Shown here one piece after another: positions 19,737-29,496 of a DNA stretch of 64,000 bases. Positions within the stretch are counted from its first letter, which is position 1. Each line of letters begins with the position of its first letter. Below the pieces are notes generated by a model. That model was not told the origin of the DNA, did no database searches, and worked only from the letters and a program-made list of their open reading frames with translations. The position numbers and the translations under genes were made by a program. Origin of the DNA: Metabacillus niabensis (lineage in GTDB: Bacteria > Bacillota > Bacilli > Bacillales > Bacillaceae); contig NZ_JAIVLH010000001.1 of NCBI RefSeq assembly GCF_020524345.1, positions 491,728 through 555,727 of the forward strand, read 5' to 3'.

Positions 19737-21029
19737 GTGAAAACAACAATTGCAGAAGTTGGAAAATATGTTGGACAAGAGGTAACGATTGGAGTTTGGC
19801 TTGCAAATAAGCGTTCCAGTGGTAAAATTGCATTCCTTCAACTTAGAGATGGTACAGGGTTTATCCAAGGTGTCGTCGTAAAGGCAGAAGTAGAGGAAGA
19901 AATATTTAATAAAGCAAAATCAATTACCCAAGAAACATCTTTATATATATCTGGAATAGTTAGAGAAGATGAGCGTTCTCCGTTTGGTTATGAGCTCGGG
20001 ATCACAAATATTAAAGTGATTACAGAATCTGTCGATTATCCGATAACACCGAAGGAACATGGAACAGAATTCTTAATGGATCACCGTCATTTGTGGCTTC
20101 GTTCAAAACGTCAGCATGCTGTAATGAAAATTAGAAATGAAATCATCCGTTCCACATATGAATTCTTCAATAATGAGGGGTTTGTAAAAGTGGATCCGCC
20201 TATTTTAACGGGAAGTGCTCCAGAAGGTACTTCTGAGTTATTCCATACCAAATACTTTGATGAAGATGCATACCTTTCTCAAAGTGGACAGCTATATATG
20301 GAAGCAGCAGCAATGGCATTAGGGAAAGTTTTCTCTTTTGGTCCGACTTTCAGGGCTGAAAAGTCCAAAACACGTCGTCATTTAATTGAATTTTGGATGA
20401 TTGAACCAGAAATGGCCTTTTATGAATTTGAGGATAATCTTAAAGTTCAAGAAGAATATGTATCGTTTATCATTCAAAATGTTTTAGAAAATTGTTCCCT
20501 TGAACTTAATACTTTAGGAAGAGATGTAGCTAAATTAGAAAAAATTAAAGCGCCATTTCCTAGAATTACTTATGATGAAGCGATCAAGTTTCTTCATGAA
20601 AAAGGCTTTTCTGAAATTAAATGGGGCGATGATTTTGGAGCACCACATGAAACGGCAATTGCAGAAAGTTATGAAAAACCGGTGTTTATTACACATTATC
20701 CTACTAGCCTAAAGCCGTTTTATATGCAACCTGATCCAAACCGTGACGATGTGGTTCTATGTGCTGATTTAATTGCACCTGAAGGCTATGGAGAAATCAT
20801 AGGCGGTTCAGAGCGTATTCACAATGCCGAGCTACTTAAACAGCGAATTGATGAACACAAGCTGGATGAACAAGCATATGATTGGTATCTTCAATTAAGA
20901 AAATATGGATCTGTTCCACATTCAGGATTTGGACTGGGTCTTGAAAGAACAGTTGCTTGGTTAAGTGGTGTAGAGCATGTTCGTGAAACCATTCCATTCC
21001 CGCGTTTATTAAATCGACTTTATCCGTAA
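19737..21029 (+). CDS. asnS: Asparaginyl-tRNA synthetase
   Basis: A 430-residue class IIb synthetase: N-terminal OB-fold anticodon-binding domain (residues 1-110), then the catalytic domain with motif 2 ([15 protein letters not shown]) and motif 3 ([13 protein letters not shown]). Start GTG 19737 follows GGAGGG and gives [16 protein letters not shown], aligned with B. subtilis AsnS; an in-frame start at 19716 would overlap the leader hairpin. A terminator follows. Confidence 0.97.
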   Translation: MKTTIAEVGKYVGQEVTIGVWLANKRSSGKIAFLQLRDGTGFIQGVVVKAEVEEEIFNKAKSITQETSLYISGIVREDERSPFGYELGITNIKVITESVDYPITPKEHGTEFLMDHRHLWLRSKRQHAVMKIRNEIIRSTYEFFNNEGFVKVDPPILTGSAPEGTSELFHTKYFDEDAYLSQSGQLYMEAAAMALGKVFSFGPTFRAEKSKTRRHLIEFWMIEPEMAFYEFEDNLKVQEEYVSFIIQNVLENCSLELNTLGRDVAKLEKIKAPFPRITYDEAIKFLHEKGFSEIKWGDDFGAPHETAIAESYEKPVFITHYPTSLKPFYMQPDPNRDDVVLCADLIAPEGYGEIIGGSERIHNAELLKQRIDEHKLDEQAYDWYLQLRKYGSVPHSGFGLGLERTVAWLSGVEHVRETIPFPRLLNRLYP

Positions 21030-21036
21030 TATAAAG

Positions 21037-21068
21037 AAAACTGACTCTCTCATGTGGGTCAGTTTTTC
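21037..21068 (+). terminator. asnS terminator
   Basis: AAAACTGAC (21037-21045) pairs with GTCAGTTTT (21058-21066), with T residues continuing. Confidence 0.88.
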
Positions 21069-21160
21069 ATTTTCATTAATTGGCAATATCAACCGAAGCT
21101 TATTATATACAATGTGAAGAAATGACATGGTATACTACCATAAGGTAAGGGGTGTTTTTA

Positions 21161-21865
21161 ATGAATAAAGAGCAATTTATTGATCTACAAGAAACAGGAA
21201 ATATATCTGTTCCGGTTATTTTATTAAATTACTATGCAAAGCTAGGTTTAAACGAGCAAGAACTTATTTTGCTTCTTCAAGTAAAAAAATTTAAAGAAAC
21301 CGGAAATCAATTTCCTACTCCAACAGAACTCTCAGAGCATATGTTCATTTCAACTGGAGAGTGTACCGGAATCCTCAGAAACTTAATTCAAAAAGGTTTT
21401 TTAATGATAGAAGAACATCAACATGAGTCTATTCTTTTTGAGCATTACTCATTAAAGCCGCTATGGGATAAGCTTTATACTTTTCTAATTAATGAAAGCA
21501 ACCGAAAAATACAGGAGCAAAACAAAAAAGAGGACGAAAGCCTATATACTGTTTTTGAAAATGAATTTGGTCGTCCGCTTTCTCCTTTTGAATGTGAAAC
21601 ACTGTCTATTTGGATTGATCAAGAAGATTATGACCCTGTTATTATTAAAGCAGCGTTAAGAGAAGCCGTTATGTCAGCAAAGCTTAATTTTCGGTATATA
21701 GACCGGATTCTTTTTGAATGGAAGAAAAACGGCATTAGAACGATAGATCAAGCTCGTACTCATTCCAGAAAATTCCGTCAACATCAGGGGAATCAAGGAA
21801 ATAAGCCAGACCAGCAAGAGGAGTATCAAAGAAAGGTACCTTTTTATAATTGGCTTGAAAACTAA
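21161..21865 (+). CDS. dnaD: Replication initiation protein DnaD
   Basis: A 234-residue primosome protein acting with DnaB and DnaI to load the replicative helicase. N-terminal winged-helix oligomerisation domain (FPTPTELSEHMF region) and C-terminal DnaD domain with the DNA-binding signature FRYIDRILFEWKKNG. Ends VPFYNWLEN as in relatives. ATG 21161 follows AAGGGG; an in-frame GTG at 21152 overlaps the ribosome binding site. It starts a dnaD-nth-ypoC unit. Confidence 0.95.
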   Translation: MNKEQFIDLQETGNISVPVILLNYYAKLGLNEQELILLLQVKKFKETGNQFPTPTELSEHMFISTGECTGILRNLIQKGFLMIEEHQHESILFEHYSLKPLWDKLYTFLINESNRKIQEQNKKEDESLYTVFENEFGRPLSPFECETLSIWIDQEDYDPVIIKAALREAVMSAKLNFRYIDRILFEWKKNGIRTIDQARTHSRKFRQHQGNQGNKPDQQEEYQRKVPFYNWLEN

Positions 21866-21898
21866 CGTAGGAGTTTATATCAAAAGAAGGTGAAAAAA

Positions 21899-22564
21899 TT
21901 GTTAACAAAGGTACAGATCCGAGAATGTTTAGATGCGATAGGGGAAATGTTTCCTGACGCACATTGTGAATTGGTACATGAAAATCCGTTCGAATTAGTA
22001 ATAGCTGTTGCGTTATCAGCCCAATGTACAGATGCACTTGTAAATAAAGTAACAAAAAACTTGTTTAAGAAATATAAAACTCCTGAAGACTATCTTGCTG
22101 TTTCTCTGGAAGAATTACAAACAGATATTAAGTCAATTGGCTTATTTAGAAACAAAGCAAAAAATATTCGTAAGCTATGTGAGACTTTGCTTGAACACTA
22201 CAATGGTGAAGTACCAAATGATCATACAGAGTTAACGAAACTTGCCGGAGTAGGTAGAAAAACAGCAAATGTGGTCATGTCTGTTGCTTTTGGTGTACCG
22301 GCTATTGCTGTGGATACACATGTTGAGAGAGTGAGTAAAAGACTAGGTATATGCAAGTGGAAGGATTCCGTCTTAGAAGTTGAGAAGACGCTGATGAGAA
22401 AAGTACCTGAAGAGGAATGGTCACTTACACATCATCGATTAATCTTTTTTGGACGGTATCATTGTAAGGCTCAATCTCCTAAATGTGAGAGTTGTCCATT
22501 ATTACACATATGCAGAGAAGGACAAAAGCGAATGAAAAAGGAAAAAATCATAAATGCAAAATAG
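21899..22564 (+). CDS. nth: Endonuclease III
   Basis: A 221-residue base-excision glycosylase/AP lyase for oxidised pyrimidines. The helix-hairpin-helix LAGVGRKTANVV with the catalytic Lys, the catalytic Asp in AVDTHVERV, and the four cysteines of the [4Fe-4S] cluster (C-x6-C-x2-C-x5-C near the C-terminus) are intact. TTG 21899 lies six bases after AAGGTG; GTG 21890 overlaps that site. It overlaps ypoC by 11 bases. Confidence 0.96.
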   Translation: MLTKVQIRECLDAIGEMFPDAHCELVHENPFELVIAVALSAQCTDALVNKVTKNLFKKYKTPEDYLAVSLEELQTDIKSIGLFRNKAKNIRKLCETLLEHYNGEVPNDHTELTKLAGVGRKTANVVMSVAFGVPAIAVDTHVERVSKRLGICKWKDSVLEVEKTLMRKVPEEEWSLTHHRLIFFGRYHCKAQSPKCESCPLLHICREGQKRMKKEKIINAK

Positions 22565-23090
22565 GAAAGAAATATGGGAAATTCCTGTACCATTTCGCAA
22601 TCCTCTTTTTTATCCCAATAAGAATAGCTTCCAACAACATGATGATATAAGCGTTATTTCACAAGTCCTCTCACATGAACCTTTTTATTTTGATATGTTA
22701 TATGCTCTTAAAGAAACACTAGAAGTTAATCCTTGGGAAAATCCTAAGGATTTTGTTTCAATAATTTTTGGTGAGTGGAAACAATTAAAGGGAAATGCAA
22801 GAGAGATATACAAGGAAAAAGAAAGATCCAATAAATCGGAACGTTTACTTGTCCATTGTGTTTCTCTTTTTATAGCATGTTTATTTTGGTTAAACCGTTC
22901 ACCTGTACCTGGACTGCATCCTTCCGATATGGAACTGGATGATTTTTATAGAAAGCCGGTAAATTGCAGAGAACGGCTTTTATTTATTATGTCAAAACCA
23001 ACTCAGTATCACGCTTTTATTCAGCTAGAACAACTTTTTGATGAATGTGAAAAAATATATGCAAAGGCAATTGCACTTAAACAAATTTAA
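22554..23090 (+). CDS. ypoC: YpoC family protein
   Basis: A 178-residue conserved protein of unknown function that always follows nth in Bacillus. Begins MQNRKEIWEIPVPFRNPLFY. It is mostly helical, with no membrane segment or known motif. It is translationally coupled to nth and ends at a terminator converging on ponA. Confidence 0.82.
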   Translation: MQNRKEIWEIPVPFRNPLFYPNKNSFQQHDDISVISQVLSHEPFYFDMLYALKETLEVNPWENPKDFVSIIFGEWKQLKGNAREIYKEKERSNKSERLLVHCVSLFIACLFWLNRSPVPGLHPSDMELDDFYRKPVNCRERLLFIMSKPTQYHAFIQLEQLFDECEKIYAKAIALKQI

Positions 23091-23122
23091 GGAGATTATT
23101 TCAAATGAAGTAATCTTCTTTT
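23089..23122 (+). terminator. dnaD-nth-ypoC terminator
   Basis: AAGGAGATTA pairs with TAATCTTCTT around TTTCAAATGAAG, followed by T residues. Confidence 0.75.
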
Positions 23123-23137
23123 GTGAAACCAAAAAGA

Positions 23138-23163
23138 AAAGAACCGATCATAAATCGGTTCTT
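23138..23163 (-). terminator. recU-ponA terminator
   Basis: On the minus strand AAGAACCGAT pairs with ATCGGTTCTT, followed by TTCTTTTT. Confidence 0.85.
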
Positions 23164-23174
23164 TAGAACTATTG

Positions 23175-25844
23175 TTATTGTCCTTCTTCAGGTTCTTCCT
23201 CTTCTTCGTTACTTCCATTTGAGTTAGTAGGAGGAACAGTTGTTTCTACATCTGGTGCAGTTGGTGTTTCACCATTTCCTTCACCCTGACCATCTTCGTT
23301 CTGGTTGTCTTGGTTACCATCTTGATTATTGTTATCTCCATTGCCATTTTGATCGTTGCCGTTATTTCCGTTATTCCCATTGTTTTCATCCTGATTATTT
23401 TCGTTATTTTCCTCGTTACCTTCTTCGTCTGGTTGAGTCTCTTCGTCAGTACCATCTTCAGGTAATTCAGGAATATCAACTTCAGGTTCAGGTACCTGTA
23501 CCTTTGTCGCTGCAGCAGCACTTCGATTACTTTCATCTTCATCACTTACAGCTACAACCTGGTATGAATAAATAGCTCCAGGAATAACATCATCAATTGT
23601 AAAACTCTTGTCTTTCGATTTGTTTACAACTTCATATGGACCCTCATCAATCGATTGTTTCACTTCAAATGAAACATTCTCTGTGTCTCCATATTCCCAA
23701 TTTAAACTAATCGAATTATTTACTTGATCGTAGTTAATCGATAAATTTGATGGTTTATCAACTTCAACTTTTTCAAATTTCTTAGAAACAGTCGTTGGTT
23801 CATCGCCTTTTACGAAGTATTCATACGTAATATTACTGGATGGCGTGTATTCACTTGCTAATTTGGCCGGATTTGAGCCTTTTTCAATGGCTTTTTTAAC
23901 AACACTGTTTGGTTGTTCAAAATCAGATTCATCATCACCGGCTATTTCTTGGAATACTTCTCTAAACATCGCTCTTGCTAGTCGTTGGTCAGAAGAATCT
24001 AAGTATACTTTCTCACTGTCTTCTGTAATATTATACCCGGTCCAAACAGCGGCTGTATAATTCGGATTGTATCCTACAAACCAGGCATCCTTTGAGGCTC
24101 CAGATGGAACATTGTATTTTGCTTTATCATCTTCGGAGAAATTGGTTGTTCCGGTTTTACCTGCGATATTCACTCTTGAAATTTGAACAGATTTACCTGT
24201 GCCGTATTCCACAACAGATTTCATCATATCCGTCACCATAAAAGCAGTATAATCACTCATAGCCGGTTCCGGATCTGGAGCTAGACTAATTTCTGTACCA
24301 TCACTTAACACGATTTTCTTTACGGCATATGGCTCATTAAAAATCCCGTTATTTCCAAATGCACTGAAAGCACCTGCCATTTGGAGAGGGGATACTCCAT
24401 GATCAAATCCTCCGATTGCATAGGATTCATAGATTTCTTCCAGTGGGATACCTAATCCTTGTGCAAAGTCTTGGGCTTTTTCTAACCCAACTTTCTGTAA
24501 TGCTTTTAATGCTGGGATATTACGTGAATCTGCTAAAGCATCACGAATGGACATTGTACCTTTATAGCTCCGATCCCAGTTATTAATAGGAGTCCCGTTA
24601 CTATAAGTATATGGTTCGTCAGTAATTTGTTCATAGGTCGACCATTTTTCATGTTCAATAACAGGGCCGTAATCTAATACAGGCTTAATTGTTGAACCCG
24701 GCTGACGTCTTGTATCAGTAGCATAGTTATAACCGCCTACAGGCTGATTTCGACCTCCACCAATTGCTCGAATTTCACCAGTTTTTGTGTCGATTAAGGC
24801 GATTCCAGCTTGAAGTTCATCATCAGGAAAATCAATTGCATCACCATTCATAACATTCTCAACCGTATCCTGTGCATCAGGGTCCAGTGTCGTATAAATC
24901 TGTAATCCGGCTGATCCTGCATCAATATCTGTTTTTTCTTTTACTTCTTCGATTACTTCTTCTACAAATGCATGATATGGATTCGCTTTTTCAGTATCCT
25001 CAATTACAGTTGATTGAACAGGGATACTTTTTGCTTCATCAGCTTCAGCTTGTGTAATAAAACCGTGCTTAGCCATTAGTGTTAACACAATATTACGACG
25101 TTTTTCAGCACTTTCAGGATTTGTCCTTGGATTGTAGTTATTTGGACTTTGCGGAATACCTGCAATCATTGCTGCTTCATGAAGTTCTAACTCACTTAAG
25201 TCTTTACCATAAAATGATTGTGCAGCTTGTGCTACTCCATAAACATTACCAGGAAAATAAATTTTATTTAAATACATCTCAAGAATTTCCTGCTTAGAAT
25301 ATTTTTGTTCTAGTTGAAAAGACAGCCATAATTCTTGAACTTTACGTGAAATTGTTTTTTCTGGAGTTAATAAAGAGTTCTTAATAACCTGCTGTGTGAT
25401 CGTACTTGCACCTTCTGCACCAAAACCTTCTTGAATATTGGCAACAACGGCTCCGCCAAGACGTATGACGTCAACACCATTATGTTCGTAAAATCGTGCA
25501 TCCTCAGTTGCTAAAACAGCATTTTCAAGAACTTTTGGAATCTCATCATACGGTACATATGTACGCTTAACTTGACCAAATTCGGTGATTTCCTCACCAT
25601 TCATATCATATATTTTCGATGAAAATGAATCTTTTAGTTTTTTATCATCTAGTGGAGGTGCCCCAGCAACCATTACAGCAAATGTAACACCGCCGGCCAA
25701 CATACCGACAATACCAATTGCTAAAAGGCTTATAAGGATCTTTTTCCATAATCCAGCTTTTGGTTTTTTATTCTTTTTTTTCTTTGAACTTTGTTGAGCC
25801 TGTTTTCTTCTTCGTTCTTCACGACTCTTATATTGTTCAGACAT
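23175..25844 (-). CDS. ponA: Class A penicillin-binding protein 1 (PonA)
   Basis: An 889-residue bifunctional peptidoglycan synthase. A Lys/Arg-rich cytoplasmic tail and one membrane anchor (residues about 35-60) precede a GT51 glycosyltransferase (catalytic Glu in ATEDARFYEH, then EGASTITQQ) and a transpeptidase with active-site GSTIK, SRN and GKTGTT. A fibronectin type III-like domain (about residues 680-770) and a long Asn/Gly/Glu/Asp-rich low-complexity end follow. Start at MSEQYKSREERRRK is chosen over a start six codons upstream because it matches relatives and an AAAGG lies before it. It is transcribed after recU. Confidence 0.95.
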   Translation of the reverse strand: MSEQYKSREERRRKQAQQSSKKKKNKKPKAGLWKKILISLLAIGIVGMLAGGVTFAVMVAGAPPLDDKKLKDSFSSKIYDMNGEEITEFGQVKRTYVPYDEIPKVLENAVLATEDARFYEHNGVDVIRLGGAVVANIQEGFGAEGASTITQQVIKNSLLTPEKTISRKVQELWLSFQLEQKYSKQEILEMYLNKIYFPGNVYGVAQAAQSFYGKDLSELELHEAAMIAGIPQSPNNYNPRTNPESAEKRRNIVLTLMAKHGFITQAEADEAKSIPVQSTVIEDTEKANPYHAFVEEVIEEVKEKTDIDAGSAGLQIYTTLDPDAQDTVENVMNGDAIDFPDDELQAGIALIDTKTGEIRAIGGGRNQPVGGYNYATDTRRQPGSTIKPVLDYGPVIEHEKWSTYEQITDEPYTYSNGTPINNWDRSYKGTMSIRDALADSRNIPALKALQKVGLEKAQDFAQGLGIPLEEIYESYAIGGFDHGVSPLQMAGAFSAFGNNGIFNEPYAVKKIVLSDGTEISLAPDPEPAMSDYTAFMVTDMMKSVVEYGTGKSVQISRVNIAGKTGTTNFSEDDKAKYNVPSGASKDAWFVGYNPNYTAAVWTGYNITEDSEKVYLDSSDQRLARAMFREVFQEIAGDDESDFEQPNSVVKKAIEKGSNPAKLASEYTPSSNITYEYFVKGDEPTTVSKKFEKVEVDKPSNLSINYDQVNNSISLNWEYGDTENVSFEVKQSIDEGPYEVVNKSKDKSFTIDDVIPGAIYSYQVVAVSDEDESNRSAAAATKVQVPEPEVDIPELPEDGTDEETQPDEEGNEENNENNQDENNGNNGNNGNDQNGNGDNNNQDGNQDNQNEDGQGEGNGETPTAPDVETTVPPTNSNGSNEEEEEPEEGQ

Positions 25845-25917
25845 GTAATTCCAACCTTTCATTATAGGCTTTACTCATTTTTCTCTCACTACAAATTTAG
25901 TTCAAATTTAAGGATCT

Positions 25918-26511
25918 TTAAAAATATAGTTTATCTATTATTTTGATATAGTCAATCCTTGCTTGATATCCAGTAGGGATGATATGGCCATTTTCATTTA
26001 ATTCGTCTAAAGTGATAGATTTTCTACCGCCATTTAATTGCCGCTCCCAAAAGGTTAACAGATGTTTAGAATCCAAATAATAAAATTGATTGAATGCAGA
26101 TAAAATAACAAAACATATTCCATCTTGAAATAGGACATTTTTCATATGCTCAATTTGATGGGCATGGAAATTTTGTAAAGGAAATGATGTTTTATTTTTT
26201 GTTTCCTTTGCTTCAAAATCAATATATTTTCCACGATAAATTCCATTATAATCCGTAGTTGAACTTTGCTTAAAGTATGCTTCTTTAATGACAGCGGCAC
26301 TTCTTCTGGGATAGTCCACATTCACAATTTGCACAGGTGTTGGTTTTTTATGTATGACAGCTACTTGATTTTCAAGATAATATTTATTTGTCTCGTTTAA
26401 ATCATCTTCAAGTGACATACCACGATTGCTGTAGGTAATAGAAGGTGGCTGTTTTTTCTTTTGTTCAACCTTTGGTTCATAAGGCTTTCCGTTAGGATAA
26501 CGAAAGATCAT
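25918..26511 (-). CDS. recU: Holliday junction resolvase RecU
   Basis: A 197-residue resolvase of recombinational repair and chromosome segregation. The nuclease core is visible as [17 protein letters not shown] then [13 protein letters not shown], holding the metal-binding Asp/Glu and catalytic Lys. N-terminus [14 protein letters not shown] is typical. The ribosome binding site is AGGAGGT. Operon with ponA as throughout Bacillus; an extended -10 (TGGTATGAT on the minus strand, 26549-26541) lies just upstream. Confidence 0.96.
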   Translation of the reverse strand: MIFRYPNGKPYEPKVEQKKKQPPSITYSNRGMSLEDDLNETNKYYLENQVAVIHKKPTPVQIVNVDYPRRSAAVIKEAYFKQSSTTDYNGIYRGKYIDFEAKETKNKTSFPLQNFHAHQIEHMKNVLFQDGICFVILSAFNQFYYLDSKHLLTFWERQLNGGRKSITLDELNENGHIIPTGYQARIDYIKIIDKLYF

Positions 26512-26599
26512 ACTTTACCTCCTCTTTAAAACTACTACCTATCATACCAAAAAAAATGAAAAAGGAATGATAAAAAAGTTTCAATTTTGTTAATGCGTA

Positions 26600-26632
26600 C
26601 ATACTTCTTTATCGGGTAACAATAGAAGTATG
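26600..26632 (+). promoter_or_regulatory. Inverted repeat before yppC
   Basis: CATACTTCT (26600-26608) and AGAAGTATG (26624-26632) form a 9-bp palindrome with a 15-base loop, ending at the yppC ribosome binding site. It may be an operator or a hairpin limiting translation. Confidence 0.45.
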
Positions 26633-26645
26633 AGGAGTGTAGAGG

Positions 26646-27629
26646 ATGAAAATGATTAAAAACAGTAAAGAAACACTAGTAAATGAACCATCATTGCTTG
26701 CTCATATTCATCATGAAACGAAAATATATAATATTGACAATATTACAAGAACAAGTGCCTATGAAAAGTATTATTTTAGCCATCCTGAAATAAAATGGGC
26801 TTTCTTGGCAAGCATGGTCTCCAGAAATGCCGGTTGGAATATGACAGACCTTGAAGGTAATTGGTTTAGAAAAGCACTTAACTCAGAGAAAAGAAATTTA
26901 TTATTTATGACATATGAACGCGCAAACTGGACCATTTTTCAAGATGCCTATCCCCAGTTACTTATTTATAAATATTCAAAACGATATAAGAAACCATTAT
27001 TTTATCTTTTATCCCATTTTAGTGTCTCAAAGTTTATGGTAGAAGAATGGGAATATTTTTGGAACCATCAATCAATGGAACGCCTTATGATTTCACTTAT
27101 TATTAATGAACAAAATGTTATACAACAACCTGTTATTAAACAAAAAATTTATAACCAACATGTCTTTCATTCAATCCCGTATAAACTTCAAGATTTGTTT
27201 CATTTCAGTACAGTCATTTTTCCAACTTTACAAGGAAAATTATATGGTTTTTCTGTGTACAACTTTCATAGCCTAACTAATCGGATTGACTTGGGAAAAC
27301 GGTTAGGCTGGCTATTATTTCACGCTGGTTTATATCAGCAGTTTGAAGCATTTGCAAAAATTGTTCCTCACACTGGATCAAGATATGATTATGAAAAATA
27401 CTTTCCCGAAAAGAGAAGAAGAGAAACTCCTTTGTTACGAGTGGCATATCCAATTGTCTCCCATACATTAGACGGAAAAAGAAAAGATTGGTTTCATGGT
27501 CAGAATACAAAAAAATGGTTTAAGGAAAAGAAAATACCACAAAATTATGAGGTAACGGATTGGTTTAAACATAAACAAGATCAATTACACCTTTTGACTC
27601 TATTGCAAGAGTATTGGAGGAATGGATAA
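26646..27629 (+). CDS. yppC: DUF2515 protein YppC
   Basis: A 327-residue basic protein, rich in Trp, Tyr and His, of the DUF2515 family found next to recU in Bacillus. No membrane segment and no recognised catalytic motif. Distinctive phrases are EIKWAFLASMVSRNAGWNMT and PHTGSRYDYEKYFP. ATG 26646 follows GAGGAG; the inverted repeat at 26600-26632 covers that site. Function unknown. Confidence 0.82.
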   Translation: MKMIKNSKETLVNEPSLLAHIHHETKIYNIDNITRTSAYEKYYFSHPEIKWAFLASMVSRNAGWNMTDLEGNWFRKALNSEKRNLLFMTYERANWTIFQDAYPQLLIYKYSKRYKKPLFYLLSHFSVSKFMVEEWEYFWNHQSMERLMISLIINEQNVIQQPVIKQKIYNQHVFHSIPYKLQDLFHFSTVIFPTLQGKLYGFSVYNFHSLTNRIDLGKRLGWLLFHAGLYQQFEAFAKIVPHTGSRYDYEKYFPEKRRRETPLLRVAYPIVSHTLDGKRKDWFHGQNTKKWFKEKKIPQNYEVTDWFKHKQDQLHLLTLLQEYWRNG

Positions 27630-27650
27630 AAAGAACTTGAAAATAGGTAA

Positions 27651-27678
27651 AAGCAAGGCAATTGAGCCTTGCTTTTTT
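27651..27678 (+). terminator. yppC terminator
   Basis: AAGCAAGGC pairs with GCCTTGCTT (27666-27674), then TTTT. Confidence 0.9.
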
Positions 27679-27694
27679 AAATGATTAGTTGCCC

Positions 27695-27793
27695 TTATGT
27701 AGAAGGACGATTCGGACCGTCTAACTTTTTATCAGTAGGGATTTTTGTTTTGTCTTCAGCTGTTTGTTGTTTACCTTTAGGTTTTTTTGCCAT
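27695..27793 (-). CDS. sspM: Small acid-soluble spore protein M
   Basis: A 32-residue protein, MAKKPKGKQQTAEDK then KIPTDKKLDGPNRPST. The C-terminal phrase KKL-GPNRPST is the hallmark of SspM, a minor forespore protein. ATG at 27793 follows AGGAGGTG on the minus strand. The position next to yppC matches B. subtilis. Expected to be forespore-specific (sigma G); no convincing promoter was picked out. Confidence 0.9.
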   Translation of the reverse strand: MAKKPKGKQQTAEDKTKIPTDKKLDGPNRPST

Positions 27794-27967
27794 CTTTAGC
27801 ACCTCCTACTGTTATTTTGTGCGATCATCCTCATTTCCATACAGGTCAAAAGAAGGTGTCGAAAAATGCATAAATTCACTTTCTTTGCCGAATAGAAACT
27901 AGTTTTGTCAAGCCTGAAGGGGGAAAGAATGAAACGACGAATACATAGCAATAGAGGAGGGAGAATG

Positions 27968-28219
27968 ATGAAAAATATGATTGAAAAAAGTGTAATTGAG
28001 GAAAAGTTAGCAGAATTGGAAACTGAATTAATAAAACTAGAGATGGCCTTAGATCACCATAAAAATCCAGCCATACTTGAGAATAAGATCATGGAGAAAG
28101 TTAATCAAATAGATCGTCAACTAACATCAATATCAAATGCATCAATTACAAACAATACACATCATAAACAAGATCATTATAAGCAATATCAATTCCCTGT
28201 CGTTGCAACGAATGCGTAA
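27968..28219 (+). CDS. yppD: YppD-like small protein
   Basis: An 83-residue helical, charged protein (IEEKLAELETELIKLEMALD, a probable coiled coil) of unknown function. Three starts compete: ATG 27929 after AAGGGGG, and ATG 27965/27968 after GAGGAGGG. The last is chosen because the upstream extension largely encodes the ribosome binding site. The name rests on position immediately before yppE rather than on recognised sequence. Confidence 0.6.
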   Translation: MKNMIEKSVIEEKLAELETELIKLEMALDHHKNPAILENKIMEKVNQIDRQLTSISNASITNNTHHKQDHYKQYQFPVVATNA

Positions 28220-28274
28220 TGAAAAAAGTGTAATATAGAGGAGAATTTGATATGATTAGCTTGAGGTGAACAAA

Positions 28275-28655
28275 TTGAGCTATATAAATCTAATCAAATC
28301 CTCACTTCATCTGTTAAAATGTTTAACTGAATGTAAGCGCAGATTTGACTCTTTACAATCTAAGCCTGAAAAAACAGACATATACTTTTATGAGCAGGTG
28401 AAACCAACTTTTGAACAGGTTAAACATAAAGCAAATGGTTGGGAACAACATGCTTTAGATTGGATAAAAAAGGAGAAACCTAAATATATCCATCAAACAC
28501 AAATTGAGTCCGCCATGGAAAATATAGAGCAAGTAGTACTCCAATCGTTTTATAAAGACGTAAACAAACAACGATTTCATAATCTACATCACTCAGTTGA
28601 ATATGTATTAAATACAATTATGGATGAAATAGAAAAAAAGGACGCCTCTCAATAA
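28275..28655 (+). CDS. yppE: DUF1798 protein YppE
   Basis: A 126-residue all-helical protein of the YppE family; the segments KPKYIHQTQIESAMENIEQV and VLQSF...KQRF match B. subtilis YppE. Function unknown. TTG 28275 lies six bases after GAGGTG; an in-frame GTG overlaps that site. The terminator hairpin at 28638-28667 overlaps its end. Confidence 0.85.
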   Translation: MSYINLIKSSLHLLKCLTECKRRFDSLQSKPEKTDIYFYEQVKPTFEQVKHKANGWEQHALDWIKKEKPKYIHQTQIESAMENIEQVVLQSFYKDVNKQRFHNLHHSVEYVLNTIMDEIEKKDASQ

Positions 28656-28675
28656 GAGTACGTCCTTATTCGTTT
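28638..28675 (+). terminator. yppE terminator overlapping the coding end
   Basis: AAGGACG (28638-28644) pairs with CGTCCTT (28661-28667), with an inner CTCT/AGAG pairing; ATTCGTTTTAT follows. The stop codon lies in the loop. Confidence 0.72.
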
Positions 28676-28679
28676 TATA

Positions 28680-28844
28680 TCACTCATCAACCTTTATACT
28701 AACAGGACGTTCGTTTTCGGTCCCAACGGTCTTTATGTCATATTCTACATGTTCTGTATTTTTAGCTGTAACTTCCTGACCATGATTTGGAATTGTAGGA
28801 GCATGTCCTTTTTCTTTATGGTTAAAATGTTTACCTCGTGCCAT
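28680..28844 (-). CDS. Small hypothetical protein, 54 residues
   Basis: Minus-strand gene starting MARGKHFNHKEKGHAPTIPN and ending PVSIKVDE, hydrophilic and His/Lys-rich at the N-terminus. It was found by reading the strand; it has a very strong ribosome binding site (AGGAGGT, five bases before ATG 28844). No family was recognised with confidence. The surroundings (sspM, yppG, csgA) suggest a spore-related role, which is inference only. Confidence 0.72.
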   Translation of the reverse strand: MARGKHFNHKEKGHAPTIPNHGQEVTAKNTEHVEYDIKTVGTENERPVSIKVDE

Positions 28845-28955
28845 TGTATGACCTCCTTTTCATGACTCTTTCCTAATATGAACTAACCTAACGATATTCA
28901 TGTATGAACATAGATAAATTATTAGTGAATCCTTTCGATAAAGCGGCTTTCCTTT

Positions 28956-28984
28956 CACATTATAGGCAAATGAATCATATAATA
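28956..28984 (+). promoter_or_regulatory. Sigma-K-like promoter before yppG
   Basis: CACA (28956-28959), 16 bases, CATATAATA (28976-28984), which fits the mother-cell sigma-K pattern (ACa, about 16, CATAnnnTA). Confidence 0.45.
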
Positions 28985-29020
28985 CAGTACCATTAAAGAG
29001 CTATAGGGAGGTTTAACTAC

Positions 29021-29470
29021 ATGCACCAAACATACCCGTATTTCAATAGAAGGTCCCGGAGAAGAGAAAATGAATACTTTCAAACATTTCCATACTATGA
29101 ACACCAACCTGTTGGATATCAAAATCAGCAATATATAAACCCAATGTTGTCTCAAGCACATGAATTTTTATTCCATCAAAATGGATATCAACAACCATTT
29201 CAGTCCTACCAACAGCCATATGGTAATGGTAGTTATAATGGAAATGTTGAAAATACTTTTATGAATTATTCTTATCCTACGCCATATCCAAAGCCCTTAC
29301 CTTATTTTAAGCAGCCTCAGCCTAGTGGATTTCAAAACGTCATATCACAATTTAAGAAATCTGACGGACAGTTAGATTTTAATAAAATGATGGACACAGC
29401 AGGTCAAATGATGAATGCTGTTAATCAAATGGGCGGGCTTTTTAAAGGTGTAACATCCATGTTTAAATAA
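29021..29470 (+). CDS. yppG: YppG-like protein, probable spore coat component
   Basis: A 149-residue protein rich in Tyr, Gln, Pro and Asn (repeated PY/QQP pattern), ending in a conserved helix ([20 protein letters not shown] and [15 protein letters not shown]). This matches the YppG family. Composition resembles inner spore coat proteins, and a sigma-K-like promoter lies upstream. ATG 29021 follows AGGGAGG. A large palindromic terminator follows. Confidence 0.8.
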   Translation: MHQTYPYFNRRSRRRENEYFQTFPYYEHQPVGYQNQQYINPMLSQAHEFLFHQNGYQQPFQSYQQPYGNGSYNGNVENTFMNYSYPTPYPKPLPYFKQPQPSGFQNVISQFKKSDGQLDFNKMMDTAGQMMNAVNQMGGLFKGVTSMFK

Positions 29471-29496
29471 TGTGTAACATAACATAGAAGCCTATT

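Noticed and set aside
23240..23575. Plus-strand open frame of 111 codons opposite the end of ponA
   Set aside because: It is the complement of the Asn/Gly/Glu low-complexity tail of ponA, has no ribosome binding site and gives a His/Leu/Tyr-rich nonsense sequence.
27681..27902. Plus-strand 73-codon frame
   Set aside because: It is antisense to sspM, whose minus-strand reading has a perfect ribosome binding site and the SspM C-terminus.
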